NCBI RefSeq assembly: GCF_003596405.1
Contig: NZ_QYUR01000002.1
Location: 2,310,501 to 2,374,500, forward strand
Reading direction: 5' to 3'
DNA length: 64,000 nt
Source of the DNA: Pseudomonas cavernicola
GTDB taxonomy: Bacteria > Pseudomonadota > Gammaproteobacteria > Pseudomonadales > Pseudomonadaceae
The notes under the pieces were generated by a model. It was given only the letters and a program-made list of their open reading frames with translations, had not been told where the DNA came from and ran no database searches. Positions 17,176 through 25,547 of this stretch are shown one piece after another (the first letter of the stretch is position 1; each line of letters starts with the position of its first letter). The position numbers were made by a program, and so were the translations under genes.

Positions 17176-17207
17176 GGTGGATTACGCTGCTACGCGGCTA
17201 ATCCACC
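17176..17207. repeat. short palindromic repeat (GGTGGATTA type)
   Basis: GGTGGATTA (17176-17184) and TAATCCACC (17199-17207) form a 9-bp stem around a GC-rich 14-nt loop. The motif resembles a short palindrome I remember as common in pseudomonad spacers. It may act as a weak terminator or mRNA 3' stabiliser for the Bat operon. Confidence 0.6.
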
Positions 17208-17236
17208 CTACCGAACCACGCAAAACCGTTGCGTGC

Positions 17237-17367
17237 GTAGGTTGGCGCTGAGCCAACGGCGATGCCCAACAACCGGCCTGCGAGGCCGGGCTTCTAAGCA
17301 TGAGACAGAGAAAAGGGAGTCGTGGGCGACTCCTTGTTGGGCATCGATGCGCTCAGCACCAACCTAC
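17237..17367. repeat. nested palindromic repeat, family B copy 1
   Basis: 131 bp bounded by GTAGGTTGGCGCTGAGC and its near complement GCTCAGCACCAACCTAC. Inside, GATGCCCAACAA pairs with TTGTTGGGCATC. Within that lie two hairpins: CCGGCCT/AGGCCGG and a GGGAGTCG/CGACTCC stem. The whole can fold as a cross with two inner arms. A second copy lies at 33769-33896. No protein is encoded. Confidence 0.8.
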
Positions 17368-17404
17368 AGGCTGTCTCATACTCAGCGGCATTATCATCTA
17401 GACC

Positions 17405-17540
17405 GTAGGTCGGGTAGAACCCAGCTCATACCCAGCTGGGTTTCATGAGGCGCACCCATGCACCTCGCCCTACGGGCAGCTAAAAAAGCTGTGCAAAACG
17501 GCTTTCCTGCCGTTTTGTCGCTTCGCACTACCCAGCCTAC
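17405..17540. repeat. inverted-repeat element, family C copy 1
   Basis: 136 bp with ends GTAGGTCGGGTAG and CTACCCAGCCTAC. It contains CGGCTTTCCTGCCGTTTTGTCGC and CATGAGGCGCACCCATGCAC-type segments. The reverse complement of these recurs at 54178-54270 with only small changes. It directly follows family B copy 1, forming a repeat island in the 479-bp spacer after the Bat operon. Confidence 0.75.
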
Positions 17541-17587
17541 AGATACCGCGATAGGTCAACAAATCACCCAGCCATTCAGTCGAGCAT

Positions 17588-17618
17588 AAAAAAACCGCGA
17601 CCTAGGCCGCGGTTTTTT
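17588..17618. terminator. bidirectional terminator between BatD and MMPL genes
   Basis: CCGCG (17595-17599) pairs with CGCGG (17608-17612), flanked by seven A on the left and six T on the right, so it can act on both strands. It is 17 bp past the stop of the minus-strand exporter gene and is most likely its terminator. Confidence 0.85.
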
Positions 17619-17634
17619 GCTCTTGCAGTAACGC

Positions 17635-20010
17635 TTAGTGCGCGAACAACGAGCCGCCTACTTTACCCGCCAGCTTCTCCGGTTTGATCAGGAAGCGAGC
17701 CAGGGCAGGGAGCAGCCACAACGCACCGAACATGTTCCAGAGCAACATGAAGGTCAGCATCAGCCCCATGTCGGCTTGGAACTTGATCGCCGAGAAGATC
17801 CAGGTAGCCACCCCGATCGCCAGGCACAGACCGGTGAACAGCACCGCCTTACCTGTCGACTTCAGCGTTTGGTAGTAAGCCTCTTGCAGCGGCAGACCGG
17901 CCCGCAGGAAACTCTCCAGACGGGTGTAGATGTAGATGCCGTAGTCGACTCCAATACCTACGCCCAGCGCGATCACCGGCAGGGTCGCTACCTTCACGCC
18001 GATGCCGAGGAAAGCCATCAACGCGTTGCCCAGCACCGACGTGAGGACTAGCGGCAGGACGATGCACAGGGTTGCGGCGATGGAGCGGAATGTGAGCATG
18101 CACATGCCCGCCACGCAGAGGTACACCAGAACCAGGATGGTCAGCTCGGACTTGGCGATCACCTCGTTGGTAGCCGCCTCGATACCGGCGTTACCCGCCG
18201 CAAGGAGGAACTCCAGACCGTCCTTGTTGTGCTCCTTGGCGAACGCTTGCACCGCACCTACAGCACGATCCAGGGTCTCCGCCTTGTGGTCATTGAGGAA
18301 CACCAGGACCGGCGCCAACGAGCAATCGGTGTTAAACAGACCATCGGCACGGGCGATGGAATTGTTCAATACGTCTTTGTTGCGCGACAGGGTTTCCCAC
18401 TTGAGGTTGCCCTCGTTCATCCCTTTGATCATCTGCTTCGATACAGTGACCAAGGAAATCGCCGATTGCACTCCCTCCGTGTTCGTCATCTTCCACATCA
18501 GCTCGTCGATCGGCTGCATGGTCTCATGGATCGAGCAACCTTCGGCAGCCGTCTTGACCATCACCACCAACACGTCCGAGCTGGTCGAGTAGTTGTTGAT
18601 GATGAATTGGTTGTCCAGGTTGTAGCGCGAGTCTGGACGAAGCTCAGGTGCACCCTGATCCAGGTCACCAATCTTCAGGTTATGCCCGTACCACAGGCCG
18701 CCAGCAAAGGCTGCCAAGGCAATGACCACCGAGATCGGCGCCACCACCGGATGAGCGAAGTTGGACAGCAAACGCCAGAACGGGTGCTCGCGCACCGCAT
18801 CTTTCTTGCTGCGCTCGATCGACTTCTTGCTGATGCCGGTATAGGAGATAGCCACCGGCAGCAGGATCAGGTTGGTGAAGACGATCACCAGCACGCCGAT
18901 GGAAGCACTGATGGCCAGCTCACGAATCACCCCGATGTCGATGACCAACAGTGTGATGAAGCCCACGGCATCGGCCAGAATCGCAATCATCCCCGGCAGG
19001 AACAGCTGGCGGAAGGTGCGCCGCGCGGCGGTCAGCGCGTTATCCGCATCGCCCGACTGCAAGGCAATCCCGTTGATTTTCTGTACCCCGTGCGAGATAC
19101 CAATCGCGAAGATCAGGAACGGCACCAGCATCGAGTACGGATCCAGACCGAAGCCGACGGTGTGCATCAGCCCCAGCTGCCAGAGCACCGCCACCAAGGT
19201 GGTAGAAAGCACGGCAATGGTGCTGCGTATGCACAAAGTGAACCAGTAGAGCAGGACCAGAGTGATCAGGAAGGCAACGCCGAAGAACGCCACCACCATG
19301 ACCAGGCCATCGATCAAGTCGCCGACCTTCTTGGCGAAACCCACGATGTGGACTTTCACATTCGGGTTTTGCGCTTCGTACTTGTCGCGGATTTTCTCTT
19401 CCAGCTCGTGGGAGAACTGCCGGTAATCGAGCTTGAGCAGCGTGCCTTGGTCGTTCGGGTCCGGATAGGACTCAAGCAACGGCACATCGACAATGCTCGA
19501 CTTGAAGTTGTTCGATACCAGACGGCCGATCTGCCCGGACTTGAGTACGTTGTTGCGCAGCTCTTCGAGACTGTCGGCGGAGCCATCGTACGTTTGTGGG
19601 ATAACTTCGCCACCGGCGAAACCTTCCTCGGTCACTTCGGTCCAGCGCACGCTAGGACTCCACAGTGACTTCAGCCCCGAACGGTCAACGCCAGGAATAT
19701 AGAACACCTCGTCATGCACCTGACGCAGGGTTTCCATGTACTCCTTGCTGAAGATGTCACCATCCACGGCTTCGACCGAGATACGTACGGTATTACCGAG
19801 GTTGGCCAAATCATTGCGGTGCTCGAGCATCTTCTGAATGAACGGATGCTTAAGCGGAATCATCTTCTCGAAGCTGGTGGACGGACGCACCTGCAACGCT
19901 TGGTAAAACAAGAAGATACTGACCAGCAGACAGATCAAAATCACTGTCGGCCGGTTGTTGAAGATCAGGCGCTCAAGAAATGTCGCCTTATCCTGGTGAT
20001 GGTTACTCAT
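17635..20010 (-). CDS. MMPL/RND-family exporter
   Basis: 791-aa inner-membrane transporter of the RND superfamily, MMPL/HpnN type, which lack the tripartite drug-efflux signature and usually move lipids. One N-terminal helix (about residues 25-42), a large periplasmic domain, a helix bundle near 235-395, a second periplasmic domain, and a second bundle from about 630 to the end are seen. ALGVGIGVDYGIYIYTRLES is the conserved TM4-type segment. ATG 20010 (MSNHHQDK) is preferred over 20019 because GAGG then has workable spacing. It follows the BNR-protein gene by 29 bp. Substrate unknown; its partners suggest an envelope hydrophobic compound. Confidence 0.88.
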   Translation of the reverse strand: MSNHHQDKATFLERLIFNNRPTVILICLLVSIFLFYQALQVRPSTSFEKMIPLKHPFIQKMLEHRNDLANLGNTVRISVEAVDGDIFSKEYMETLRQVHDEVFYIPGVDRSGLKSLWSPSVRWTEVTEEGFAGGEVIPQTYDGSADSLEELRNNVLKSGQIGRLVSNNFKSSIVDVPLLESYPDPNDQGTLLKLDYRQFSHELEEKIRDKYEAQNPNVKVHIVGFAKKVGDLIDGLVMVVAFFGVAFLITLVLLYWFTLCIRSTIAVLSTTLVAVLWQLGLMHTVGFGLDPYSMLVPFLIFAIGISHGVQKINGIALQSGDADNALTAARRTFRQLFLPGMIAILADAVGFITLLVIDIGVIRELAISASIGVLVIVFTNLILLPVAISYTGISKKSIERSKKDAVREHPFWRLLSNFAHPVVAPISVVIALAAFAGGLWYGHNLKIGDLDQGAPELRPDSRYNLDNQFIINNYSTSSDVLVVMVKTAAEGCSIHETMQPIDELMWKMTNTEGVQSAISLVTVSKQMIKGMNEGNLKWETLSRNKDVLNNSIARADGLFNTDCSLAPVLVFLNDHKAETLDRAVGAVQAFAKEHNKDGLEFLLAAGNAGIEAATNEVIAKSELTILVLVYLCVAGMCMLTFRSIAATLCIVLPLVLTSVLGNALMAFLGIGVKVATLPVIALGVGIGVDYGIYIYTRLESFLRAGLPLQEAYYQTLKSTGKAVLFTGLCLAIGVATWIFSAIKFQADMGLMLTFMLLWNMFGALWLLPALARFLIKPEKLAGKVGGSLFAH

Positions 20011-20039
20011 CGTACTCATACCTCAAAAGCCCCGGCTTA

Positions 20040-21149
20040 TTATTTTTGGCCTAGATCAGGTTGGCCTAACTCAGCGCCAGTCAGCGAGGAGACATGCACG
20101 CCGCCTTGCCCCACCAGGATCAGGTTGCCATTGTCGTCAGCGGTCACGCCGGCCAAAGACAAGCGATCTGGACGATTGATCAAACTGAAGGTGAGGCCGT
20201 TATCGGTACTCTTAAGTACGCTGCCACCATGCCCCACTACAACCAGAGAGCCGTCTTTCAGCAAGGCTCCACCGGACAGACCAAACTCCAGCGAACCACG
20301 CGCGGACTTCACCGTGATAGGTTGCCAGGTGCTACCGAAATCAGAGGAACGGAACAAATTGCCGCGCAGGCCATAAGCCAACAAGGTCCCGGGCTGATTG
20401 GTGCCGAGCACACCAAATAGTGAGCCCTCGTAAGGGCCTTTGATGGTTTCCCAGGTTTGCCCCCAGTCGGTGGAACGGAACATGCTGCCCATTTCACCCA
20501 CGGCGAACAAGCCGGAATCCTTGACCTCGGCGATGGCATTCAGGTGGTAGCCGTCTGGGTTGTCCATGCGATCACTGACGTCTTCCCAGGTCTTGCCGCC
20601 GTCGGTCGTCGCGAACAACGCACCGTACGCGCCCACGACAAAACCTGTGTTTTGATCCTTGAACCAGACATCCAGAAAAGGCGCACCCTCTTCGCGCTCT
20701 AGATCACTGAACTGTTGAACCCAAGTGGCGCCGCCATCTTCGCTGGCTAGGATCTGAGCATCGTGACCAACAGCCCAGCCATGCTTGTCATCGACAAAGA
20801 AGACAGCAGTAAGCATCTGTCGAGTTGGCACCTTGGCCTGTGTCCAGACCTTGCCATTATCGTCGGAGTAAAGGATGTGGCCACGATCGCCCACTGCCAC
20901 CAAGCGTTTGCCCGCATGAGCTATATCGAGCAGTAGTGCGCTCACGGCCTTTGGCGACTCAATGGAATAGTCGGTTGCTGAATCGGTGGCGCTTTGCGCC
21001 TGCAGCGGAGCTGCGGCAAAGCTCAGAACAGACAGCACACTACACAGCGAAAGCACTTTAGCCAGCGGCGAGTGGAAGCGGAACGCCGGTGCGCGAAGGA
21101 ACTTCATAGCTTCACCGGACTGGGTGCGCCGCATGACGGGCTCACTCAT
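20040..21149 (-). CDS. YCF48-like BNR-repeat beta-propeller, exported
   Basis: 369-aa predicted periplasmic propeller. Six Asp-box/BNR motifs of the form S/T-x-D-x-G-x-T-W are seen: SDDNGKVW, SEDGGATW, TTDGGKTW, STDWGQTW, SSDFGSTW and STDNGLTF. The family is named for the photosystem II assembly factor YCF48, but this is not a phototroph; in pseudomonads it pairs with MMPL exporters. A signal sequence follows a long charged n-region (VLSLCSVLSVLSFAAAPLQAQ). ATG 21149 has GGGGAAAGG upstream; ATG 21107 is a possible alternative start. It is the first gene of a two-gene unit with the exporter and may serve as an assembly or docking partner. Confidence 0.85.
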   Translation of the reverse strand: MSEPVMRRTQSGEAMKFLRAPAFRFHSPLAKVLSLCSVLSVLSFAAAPLQAQSATDSATDYSIESPKAVSALLLDIAHAGKRLVAVGDRGHILYSDDNGKVWTQAKVPTRQMLTAVFFVDDKHGWAVGHDAQILASEDGGATWVQQFSDLEREEGAPFLDVWFKDQNTGFVVGAYGALFATTDGGKTWEDVSDRMDNPDGYHLNAIAEVKDSGLFAVGEMGSMFRSTDWGQTWETIKGPYEGSLFGVLGTNQPGTLLAYGLRGNLFRSSDFGSTWQPITVKSARGSLEFGLSGGALLKDGSLVVVGHGGSVLKSTDNGLTFSLINRPDRLSLAGVTADDNGNLILVGQGGVHVSSLTGAELGQPDLGQK

Positions 21150-21300
21150 ACACCTTTCCCCTTTATTGTTATGGGTCGAACTGTCTTTTAGCAGACCGCC
21201 TATCCTATCCAGCTTTTGAAAGGCCTGACAATCAACATGACGTTATGTTTTGTTAAGGCAAACCCGCATGATTGACACCTTATTCGGTTTCCTGATGCAG

Positions 21301-21328
21301 AAAGGCCGCTACTACTGTAGCGGCCTTT
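21301..21328 (-). terminator. perfect 12-bp hairpin, probable terminator of DUF1302-DUF1329 unit
   Basis: AAAGGCCGCTAC pairs perfectly with GTAGCGGCCTTT around a 4-nt loop. The stem ends in TTT on either strand. It separates the DUF1302-DUF1329 genes from the ycf48-like gene. Its right arm overlaps the first copy of the duplicated segment described for element E. Confidence 0.7.
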
Positions 21329-21610
21329 CGCCAACACTACACAACTGAGTTGTGCTGTCTGTGATCAACGCGTACCACGGCATGCAGGCTGGGTTAGCGG
21401 CGCAAGCAAATCCGCAACAACCAACGCGATCGCAAAAGCCACGTAATTCGGCATTGCGATGGCATTGATACCGGTGTATCGCCGGGTTACGGCGCGCCAC
21501 CGATTACCGCAGAAGCCACAACCCGTGGCGCGCCTAACCCAGCCTACGCGGCCTTTCTCCAACACTACACAACCGGGGCTGTGATAACTGCGATCAACGC
21601 GTTCCGCGGC
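21320..21610. repeat. element E flanked by about 62-bp direct duplication
   Basis: A core at 21384-21549 has inverted ends (CAGGCTGGGTTAGCGGCGC and GGCGCGCCTAACCCAGCCTAC). It is flanked by two imperfect direct copies, 21320-21381 and 21548-21610, both containing GCGGCCTTTC, CCAACACTACACAAC and GATCAACGCG. The right copy is the native 3' end of the DUF1329 gene with its stop codon; the left copy duplicates that end. The core resembles a spacer repeat I remember from pseudomonads. Confidence 0.75.
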
Positions 21611-22967
21611 GACGCAGCGCTGCCGGCTTGAAGTAGCCGTCGTCTGGAATCGGCTGGCTGAAGTCGATGGTGGTCGGCTCCTCGTTATCCAGGTTCTGCA
21701 CGTGGTAACGACGCGCTTGCAGATCGTGGAACACGTCCAGTGCAGACCAGGTGGTCGGCAGTTCGTAGTAGTTCTTCAGATAAGCCAAGGACACACGCCA
21801 CAGCTCGCCACGGCCATCGTACTGGTCCACTTCCGCCGCTTGCCAGCTGTCCTCGTCAAGGAACAGGGTGCGTTTGGAGTAGATGTGACGGGCGCCGGAT
21901 TTCAACGTGCCTTCCACCACCCACACACGGTGCAGCTCGTTACGCGTCAGCGCCGGGTTCAAGTGACCCACCTGCAGCAGATCCGCGTACTTAACATCAG
22001 GGCTGGAGACTTTGTAGTTGTTATAAGGAATGTAGACTTCCTTTTTACCTACCAGCTTCCAGTCGTAACGATCCGGGGCACCGTTGAACATGTCGGTGTC
22101 ATCGGCGGTACGCAGGCCGTCGGCCGCAGCAATCGGGGTGTCATAGGCCAGGTTCGGCGCGCGACGCACACGACGCTGACCAGCGTTATAGCCCCAAGCC
22201 TGACGCGGCTCTTTCACCTGATCCAGGGTCTCGTGTACCAGTACCGCACCACCAGCCAAGCGCGCCGGGCTCTTGGTGAAGGACAGGTAGTAGAACATGA
22301 TGTTGTTCAGGTCAGCGTACGAATTCTTCGGGTTGTAGAACTTGAACATCGCCTCTTGTTGCGAGGTCACCAGCGTGAAGGCACCGTTACGCTGAACGGC
22401 CACTTCGGAAGCGCGACGGACGATGTAAGTACCACGGTAGCGAGCGATGTGGTTCCACACCGCCTCCACGCCATTTTGCGGAATTGGGAACGGGATGCCG
22501 CCGTAGGCGTCGGCAAAACCGTTGCCGCCGACCAGCAGCTTGGCGGTAGTGGCGTTCTTCACGCTGCTGTCATACACCCACTGCGGCGCGGAGCCGGAGC
22601 GGCGAGTCTGGTACACCGGCATCTGGTAGCTGTTCGGATAAGCATTGAACAGGGCGATCTGACCGGGAGTCAGGTTGGCCTTGTACTGATCCAGGTTGGC
22701 TTTGGTAATGGTGAACAGCGGTTTGTCACCGGCGAACGGGTCCGGGTGGTGCTGGCCTGGCGTCTTGTATTCAGCCGGCGCCTTGGTGATACCACCGGTC
22801 CAGGCCGGGATAGTGCCAGCGGCGTTGCCAGCCTTCTCGGCACCGAAGGGAGTCAGGCTAGTACCCAGCTTAGCCGCTTCTTGCGACGAGACCGCCGCCA
22901 GCGCGCTACCAACAGTCAGCGCCAGGGCAATCGCGGCGCCAATCAGCGTGTGCTTTTTCAGCATCAT
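21594..22967 (-). CDS. DUF1329 family periplasmic/outer-membrane-associated protein
   Basis: 457-aa exported protein with signal peptide MMLKKHTLIGAAIALALTVG ending in ALA, then AVSSQEAAKLGTSLTPFGAE, the usual DUF1329 mature start (about 450 residues in the family). Other typical pieces are RYRGTYIVRRASEVAV and NNYKVSSPDVKYADLLQVGH. ATG 22967 was chosen because CGGAG precedes it at good spacing; the longer frame has no such site. It lies 62 bp after the DUF1302 gene. A LolA/LolB-like lipid carrier role has been suggested for related families, but for this protein that is inference. Confidence 0.88.
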   Translation of the reverse strand: MMLKKHTLIGAAIALALTVGSALAAVSSQEAAKLGTSLTPFGAEKAGNAAGTIPAWTGGITKAPAEYKTPGQHHPDPFAGDKPLFTITKANLDQYKANLTPGQIALFNAYPNSYQMPVYQTRRSGSAPQWVYDSSVKNATTAKLLVGGNGFADAYGGIPFPIPQNGVEAVWNHIARYRGTYIVRRASEVAVQRNGAFTLVTSQQEAMFKFYNPKNSYADLNNIMFYYLSFTKSPARLAGGAVLVHETLDQVKEPRQAWGYNAGQRRVRRAPNLAYDTPIAAADGLRTADDTDMFNGAPDRYDWKLVGKKEVYIPYNNYKVSSPDVKYADLLQVGHLNPALTRNELHRVWVVEGTLKSGARHIYSKRTLFLDEDSWQAAEVDQYDGRGELWRVSLAYLKNYYELPTTWSALDVFHDLQARRYHVQNLDNEEPTTIDFSQPIPDDGYFKPAALRRRGTR

Positions 22968-23029
22968 ATTTCTCCGTGAGGATTCATCCACCGAGCACCT
23001 ACCGGCGCCCGGCATTTTTCTAATAGTTT

Positions 23030-25042
23030 TTAGAAGGAGTACTTGACGTTAACGCCGACGTTGTCGCGGTCACGCACCGAGTTGTTCTGGCCGCCACCGA
23101 AGAACTCGGTGTACTGCAGCTCGGCTTCCAGGCTGTTCAGATAGCTGGCCTTCACACCCAGGGTGTAAGCCTTGCGCCCTTCGATGAAGTTACCGGTCTG
23201 GTAGGAGTTACCCTCGAAGTCGTCTTTGTAGACGGCATATGGAGAAACGTTCACGCCGGCGTACACGTCGTTCCAGGTGCCGCTGAGCAGCAGGGTATAA
23301 CCGTAAGCGTTCTTGTTGACTTGATCGTCACGATCGCCGCCGCTGACGTAAGAGCTGTTACCGCGACCAGAGAAGTAACGAGTGCTGCCGTCAAATGCCC
23401 GGTATTGCAGATCGTCACCGCGCAGGTGCTCGGAAGCCAATTCAGCAACGCCGAACAGCGAGTCGAAGCTCAGGGCTGGACCGAAGTTATAGATAGTGCC
23501 CAGGGAGGCGTTGTAGGCCTCGACGCGCTCGGAGTTGTGGATCTCATCCCCCAGCTGAACCGTCTGGCCACCGATATTGACGCTGCGGCCGGGCGTAGCC
23601 AGAACCGGCGCCTGTTGCAGCAGGTCACCCAGTAGATCGTTGGTGGTCGCAACACCGATTGGCAAATTCGGGCGGTAGGACAACTCACCGAACACAGAAG
23701 CATCGCCAAGGGTGGTATTGAAGCTGAAACCGTACATACGGATATCTTCAGCATATTCGCGACGCGCATTGACCTGGTTAGCCACGTCAACGGTTGCGAC
23801 ACCGCCGACAGCGCTGGTCAGCGCACTGCGGTAGGCATTCGCCAGCGGGCTGGTCGGGGCAGCGGCGAGCACTCGTTGCAACTGCGCCACGCTGATACCT
23901 GCCTGAGCAGCAACCGATCGCTGAATTGCCGGAGCAGCAGCCGCCTGGATTTGCGCAAGATTAAGACCGGCATAGTCGCCCAGATCAGCAGCGATGGTCG
24001 GCTCTTTCGCATGATAGTTGACGAAATACGCGCCAAATTCGGTGGAGTTCAGCTCTTCGGCGATATAGCGGAAGGCGACACCGAACTGGCCGTCGTTCTT
24101 GGCATTGATGTCAGGGCCAATGGACGCAACCTTGATATTGCCATTCGAGTCGATCGCCCGACCGCCTTGCAGGCCGCCGACACCCGCAGCGCTCAACCCA
24201 CTGTACAGACCGCTGAGCGGAGCCAGTTTTGGCTGAGTGGAATAGGCCGTGTTGCCGCCCTCGGCAAACAAGTCGGTTTCAGAGAAATAAGTGCCGACCG
24301 GGTCAATCGCGGTCTCCTTCCAGTTCCACTGGTAGAAGGTTTCCATCGACAGGTTGTCGGTCAGGCCAAGGTTGAAGCTCAGCGCCTCAACCGGCACCAG
24401 CACTTCTTTCAATTCGGAGCCAGGTAGGCGGAACTTGGCTGCATCCACCGGGTTGGTGGTGTTCACGCCACCACGGTAGAACAGACCCTCACCCCAGTTG
24501 AATACCTGCCTGCCAATACGACCGGTAACCGGCATATCGGCGACATCCCAGTTGCCATAAAGATAGGCATCGAGAATTTGTGCGTCAGTCCCGGCTTTAT
24601 CACGAGTTTCGTCGGTGAAGCTGTTGTCTTTCGGGAAGTTCTGGCTCGGCTGAACTGGGCTGTTGTTGTCGTAGTAATCATTGCGCTTATCCATGATCTG
24701 AGTGTCATAGAAAGCGGTACCACGAACGAAAACGCCGTAATTCTTGTAGGTCGCTTCCAGGTCGGAAGTGATCTTGTAGACCTCGGAAACCAGGCCCGTA
24801 TCGAAATTACGGTTGCCGTCGTTGGTGTTGATATCGTCGTTAGTTTTGTCGCGACCCTGCACACGCCAAAGCTGACCGTAGGACACCGTGGTATCGATAG
24901 AACCGCTGACTTCATTGTCGGCAAAGCTAAATTCCACCGCCTGGGCGTGAGCGGCAACCAGCAGCGGCAGGATACCGGCAAAGGCAAAACCAGCCTTGGA
25001 CGGCGCGAAACGCAACATAGGATTACGGGGTTTGAATTCCAT
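23030..25042 (-). CDS. DUF1302 family outer-membrane protein
   Basis: 670-aa protein with a signal peptide (GFAFAGILPLLVAAHAQA, cleavage before VEFSFADNEVSG). The mature part is long and beta-rich, with alternating aromatic strands and a C-terminal Phe (NVGVNVKYSF), as expected for an outer-membrane barrel. GRIGRQVFNWGEGLFYRGGVN is characteristic of DUF1302. An unusual Ala/Gln-rich insert lies around residues 350-420 (AQIQAAAAPAIQRSVAAQAG). ATG 25042 has ACGGAG upstream. First gene of the DUF1302-DUF1329 pair; this pair often occurs with YCF48 and MMPL genes. Ligand unknown. Confidence 0.88.
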   Translation of the reverse strand: MEFKPRNPMLRFAPSKAGFAFAGILPLLVAAHAQAVEFSFADNEVSGSIDTTVSYGQLWRVQGRDKTNDDINTNDGNRNFDTGLVSEVYKITSDLEATYKNYGVFVRGTAFYDTQIMDKRNDYYDNNSPVQPSQNFPKDNSFTDETRDKAGTDAQILDAYLYGNWDVADMPVTGRIGRQVFNWGEGLFYRGGVNTTNPVDAAKFRLPGSELKEVLVPVEALSFNLGLTDNLSMETFYQWNWKETAIDPVGTYFSETDLFAEGGNTAYSTQPKLAPLSGLYSGLSAAGVGGLQGGRAIDSNGNIKVASIGPDINAKNDGQFGVAFRYIAEELNSTEFGAYFVNYHAKEPTIAADLGDYAGLNLAQIQAAAAPAIQRSVAAQAGISVAQLQRVLAAAPTSPLANAYRSALTSAVGGVATVDVANQVNARREYAEDIRMYGFSFNTTLGDASVFGELSYRPNLPIGVATTNDLLGDLLQQAPVLATPGRSVNIGGQTVQLGDEIHNSERVEAYNASLGTIYNFGPALSFDSLFGVAELASEHLRGDDLQYRAFDGSTRYFSGRGNSSYVSGGDRDDQVNKNAYGYTLLLSGTWNDVYAGVNVSPYAVYKDDFEGNSYQTGNFIEGRKAYTLGVKASYLNSLEAELQYTEFFGGGQNNSVRDRDNVGVNVKYSF

Positions 25043-25293
25043 CGAGACTTTACTCCGTGGACAGATCATTCTTCTTATCGAGCCCCAAACTAAAGGGGCG
25101 CAGCACAACCGCACTCGTGGCGGTCTTTTAGTTGATCGGAAGAAAAATCCCCCAACGCGCTTGACGCGCACCCCTGGGCTGGAAATGCACCATTTCAGGG
25201 CCAAATCCTTGGCTCTATTGCAACCATGGTGCCAAACAGTCGTTTTAATTCAATAAAACGGCGCCAACAAACCGTGAACATTCAGGCTTTTTG

Positions 25294-25340
25294 TGACTGA
25301 TCATTCACTGACCGATTCACTCATCACTCAGTAGATGACT
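25294..25340. promoter_or_regulatory. candidate operator repeats upstream of the DUF1302 gene
   Basis: Within the 505-bp spacer 25043-25547, GACTGATCATTCACT (25295-25309) is followed at once by the related GACCGATTCACTCA and then ATCACTCAG. This looks like direct repeats of a GA(C/T)xGATxxCACT-type half-site. It lies about 255-300 bp upstream of the start codon in the only AT-rich part of the spacer. Function as a regulator site is inference. The rest of the spacer holds no gene that I can support. Confidence 0.3.
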
Positions 25341-25497
25341 GCATAATTTGTCCTACGATATGGCGCGTATTGTCACTCAAGGCCACACCGCAGAAAATTT
25401 CTTGCACACGCAAGCAATCAGCAGTCAAGGCAAAACCCCCAACCTAAAGCGGGTTAGCGAATAAGACGGAGGTTGGTTATTTCCAGAAGTAACAAGG

Positions 25498-25528
25498 GAG
25501 TGTTACCGGAGAATGGTCGGTAACACTC
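25498..25528 (-). terminator. hairpin downstream of pepN
   Basis: GAGTGTTACCG (25498-25508) and CGGTAACACTC (25518-25528) form a perfect 11-bp stem with a 9-nt loop, 19 bp past the pepN stop. No strong U-tract follows on the minus strand (CCTTGTT), so termination may be partial. Confidence 0.6.
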
Positions 25529-25547
25529 TTGAGAGGTGGGACTCGCC

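Noticed and set aside
17156..17634. Short frames inside the repeat island (for example plus 17233-17448)
   Set aside because: They run through family B and C inverted repeats, and such repeats are often mis-called as hypothetical proteins.
18229..19668. 479-residue open frame on the plus strand
   Set aside because: Antisense shadow of the MMPL exporter; composition is His/Gln/Asp-rich noise typical of reverse frames.
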